Below, one piece after another: positions 13,892 through 14,652 of a stretch of DNA of 14,652 nt. The first letter of the stretch is position 1. Each line of letters starts with the position of its first letter. The position numbers were made by a program, and so were the translations under genes. The stretch comes from Candidatus Magasanikiibacteriota bacterium (GTDB taxonomy: Bacteria; Patescibacteriota; Patescibacteriia; Magasanikbacterales; GWA2-37-8): NCBI GenBank assembly GCA_903858555.1, contig CAIOJG010000188.1, positions 1 to 14,652 on the forward strand, in the 5' to 3' direction. Under the pieces are notes generated by a model, which saw only the letters and a program-made list of their open reading frames with translations, ran no database searches and was not told where the DNA came from.

Positions 13892-13898
13892 AATCTAG

Positions 13899-14102
13899 AT
13901 GAAGAAAACTGCAGTCTCGAACGTTTTGATTCCGATCAAGTTGTCGAAGAAGGAGACAGTGTTTGTCTGTCCGCAGGCGCTTCATCGCGCGCGTACGGCT
14001 GGGCAACGCCTGCCGGTCTTCAGCCGCCCCGACAGCGTTGAACCTTTGCGGACGATGGTCGCCGCGGAGTTGCCGGTCGACGTTTTGGCCATGGCGAGTT
14101 GA
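13899..14102 (+). CDS. Small orphan protein of unknown function, foreign composition
   Basis: I do not recognise this 67-residue product. It starts MKKTAVSNVLIPIKLSKKET, continues through a single cysteine in VFVCPQALHRARTAGQR, and ends PVDVLAMAS. It has no convincing signal peptide, membrane segment or metal motif. The N-terminal third is basic and beta-prone, and the C-terminal third is Val/Leu/Ala-rich and possibly helical. Support for coding is a consensus promoter, a good Shine-Dalgarno sequence at 7-base spacing and a high G/C third-position content. Against it are the small size and the absence of any known homologue that I can recall. It differs from all neighbours in being GC-rich, in using an SD and in stopping with TGA. 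The segment could instead be a structured ncRNA with a chance ORF. It may have been gained by transfer. Confidence 0.45.
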   Translation: MKKTAVSNVLIPIKLSKKETVFVCPQALHRARTAGQRLPVFSRPDSVEPLRTMVAAELPVDVLAMAS

Positions 14103-14163
14103 ACTTCCAGTGAACTGAACAGCCGCTTGTGGCATCACATTCATCGGCATGAAAGTGTCCGAC

Positions 14164-14189
14164 GATGTGGTGCCGCAGCGGACCACATC
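14164..14189 (+). repeat. Strong hairpin 3' of the small ORF
   Basis: GATGTGGT (14164-14171) pairs perfectly with ACCACATC (14182-14189) around a 10-base GC-rich loop. It marks the end of the GC-rich segment; from 14190 the sequence returns to A/T. The 61 bases between the ORF stop (14102) and this hairpin show no gene. It may stabilise the RNA 3' end just ahead of the terminator. Confidence 0.6.
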
Positions 14190-14197
14190 AAAATTAA

Positions 14198-14237
14198 AAA
14201 AACAGTGGAAAATTTTTCTACTGTTTTTATTTTTTTT
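14198..14237. terminator. Bidirectional terminator between the orphan unit and radA
   Basis: AAAAACAGT (14198-14206) pairs with ACTGTTTTT (14220-14228). The inner GAAA/TTTC extends the stem, and T-runs follow on the plus strand (14224-14237). On the minus strand the A-run at 14195-14202 gives the T-run. The hairpin lies just after the stops of both converging units and can serve both. Confidence 0.85.
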
Positions 14238-14238
14238 A

Positions 14239-14652
14239 TTATCCAATTATCTTTTCTACCAGCTCCAGTACATTTTTAATCGGCGCGATTTTTAAACCGG
14301 TAATTTTAGGAATTTTTTTAGATTGAGGAATGACCGCGATTTGCAATCCGAGATTTTTTATTTCAATCAATCTTTTTTCGGTATTATTTACATTGCGTAC
14401 TTCTCCGCTTAGGCCTACTTCACCAAAGGCGGCTAATCCCGCTGGCACGGTTTTATCTTTTAGTGCTGAAGCGATAGCGACTATGACCGCGAGGTCAGAA
14501 GCTGGTTCATCGGTTTTTAATCCGCCCACGACATTTAAAAAGACATCATAACTTTCTAGTGGTAAACCGGCGCGGCGAGAGAGGACGCCAATGAGCACTT
14601 GTAAACGGTTGAGATCAAACCCAGAGGCGCGACGTTGCGGAAACCCAAAACT
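14239..14652 (-). CDS. radA: DNA repair protein RadA (Sms), C-terminal part (5' end outside window)
   Basis: RadA is a RecA-like ATPase that drives branch migration in recombination. The 137 visible residues are its C-terminal Lon-protease-like (LonC) domain. Reading the minus strand from the window edge gives SFGFPQRRASGFDLNRLQVL, then LSRRAGLPLESYDVFLNVVGG, KTDEPASDLAVIVAIASALKD, FGEVGLSGEVRNVNNTEKRL and a C-terminal LELVEKIIG. These match the RadA pattern DVFVNVVGG...E.ASDLA...FGEVGLAGE..., which separates it from Lon itself. The frame is open to base 14652, so the zinc finger, Walker motifs and KNRFG motif lie outside. Upstream internal GTG or ATG codons are not real starts. It converges with the orphan unit and shares its terminator. 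Confidence 0.96.
   Translation of the reverse strand, partial: SFGFPQRRASGFDLNRLQVLIGVLSRRAGLPLESYDVFLNVVGGLKTDEPASDLAVIVAIASALKDKTVPAGLAAFGEVGLSGEVRNVNNTEKRLIEIKNLGLQIAVIPQSKKIPKITGLKIAPIKNVLELVEKIIG

Noticed and set aside
13894..14100. Many six-base palindromes (TCTAGA, CTGCAG, GTCGAC, CCATGG and others) suggesting cloning-vector contamination
   Set aside because: No vector backbone feature is recognised, both flanks join at natural intergenic boundaries, and GC-rich sequence can yield such sites by chance. An assembly chimera is not excluded and read mapping would decide it.
14030..14110. GTTGAAC motifs as integron attC cores
   Set aside because: The paired complementary core and the long imperfect attC stem are missing, and no integrase is nearby.
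14100..14195. UGA read as an amino acid, extending the small ORF to the TAA near 14195
   Set aside because: Three in-frame TGA codons would be needed, and none of the long conserved genes here contains an in-frame TGA, so a recoded UGA is not supported.
13824..14246. 140-codon minus-strand frame over the orphan unit
   Set aside because: It has no promoter or SD, runs through the shared terminator, and starts in a Lys/Asn/Phe run produced by the A/T terminator. It is antisense to a region with clear plus-strand signals.

Overview
This window is almost entirely a bacterial ribosomal-protein superoperon. It holds the 3' end of tuf, then rpsJ, a 352-base leader region, and 18 ribosomal-protein genes of the S10 and spc operons in the classical order, closed by secY and an intrinsic terminator. 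Downstream are recG, a short orphan transcription unit of foreign-looking composition, and the 3' end of radA on the opposite strand. The gene order, AT-leaning sequence, TAA-dominated stops, near absence of Shine-Dalgarno sequences, lack of rpmC (L29) and rpmD (L30) at their usual places, and low-complexity Lys/Ala tails on several ribosomal proteins suggest a reduced genome of the Candidate Phyla Radiation (Patescibacteria), perhaps a parcubacterium. That placement is an inference from content and not from a phylogeny.

Layout: (1) 1-845, tuf end and rpsJ, separated by a GC-rich hairpin. (2) 846-1197, a leader with a near-consensus sigma70 promoter (858-886), an attenuator-like intrinsic terminator (1097-1148) and a small hairpin (1176-1195) that covers the only Shine-Dalgarno-like sequence of the operon, two bases before the rplC ATG. 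(3) 1198-11362, rplC-rplD-rplW-rplB-rpsS-rplV-rpsC-rplP-rpsQ-rplN-rplX-rplE-rpsZ-rpsH-rplF-rplR-rpsE-rplO-secY, with gaps of 2-38 bases. The usual continuation (adk, map, infA, rpmJ, rpsM, rpsK, rpsD, rpoA, rplQ) is not present. (4) 11375-11672, the secY terminator and a 177-base near-palindromic element with perfect 27-base inverted ends. (5) 11673-13733, recG. (6) 13741-14237, a promoter whose -35 lies in the loop of a terminator-like hairpin, a predicted three-way-junction leader, a 67-codon GC-rich ORF with a real Shine-Dalgarno sequence and the only TGA stop in the window, a strong hairpin and a shared terminator. (7) 14239-14652, radA C-terminus on the minus strand.

The genes of regions 1-3 make core parts of both ribosomal subunits plus the SecY translocon channel, so one transcript links ribosome supply to membrane-protein insertion. 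recG and radA both act on branched recombination intermediates and are simply neighbours here. The parts least explained by known families are the rplC leader, the 177-base palindrome and the orphan unit at 13.77-14.23 kb. The last is the best candidate for something undescribed.
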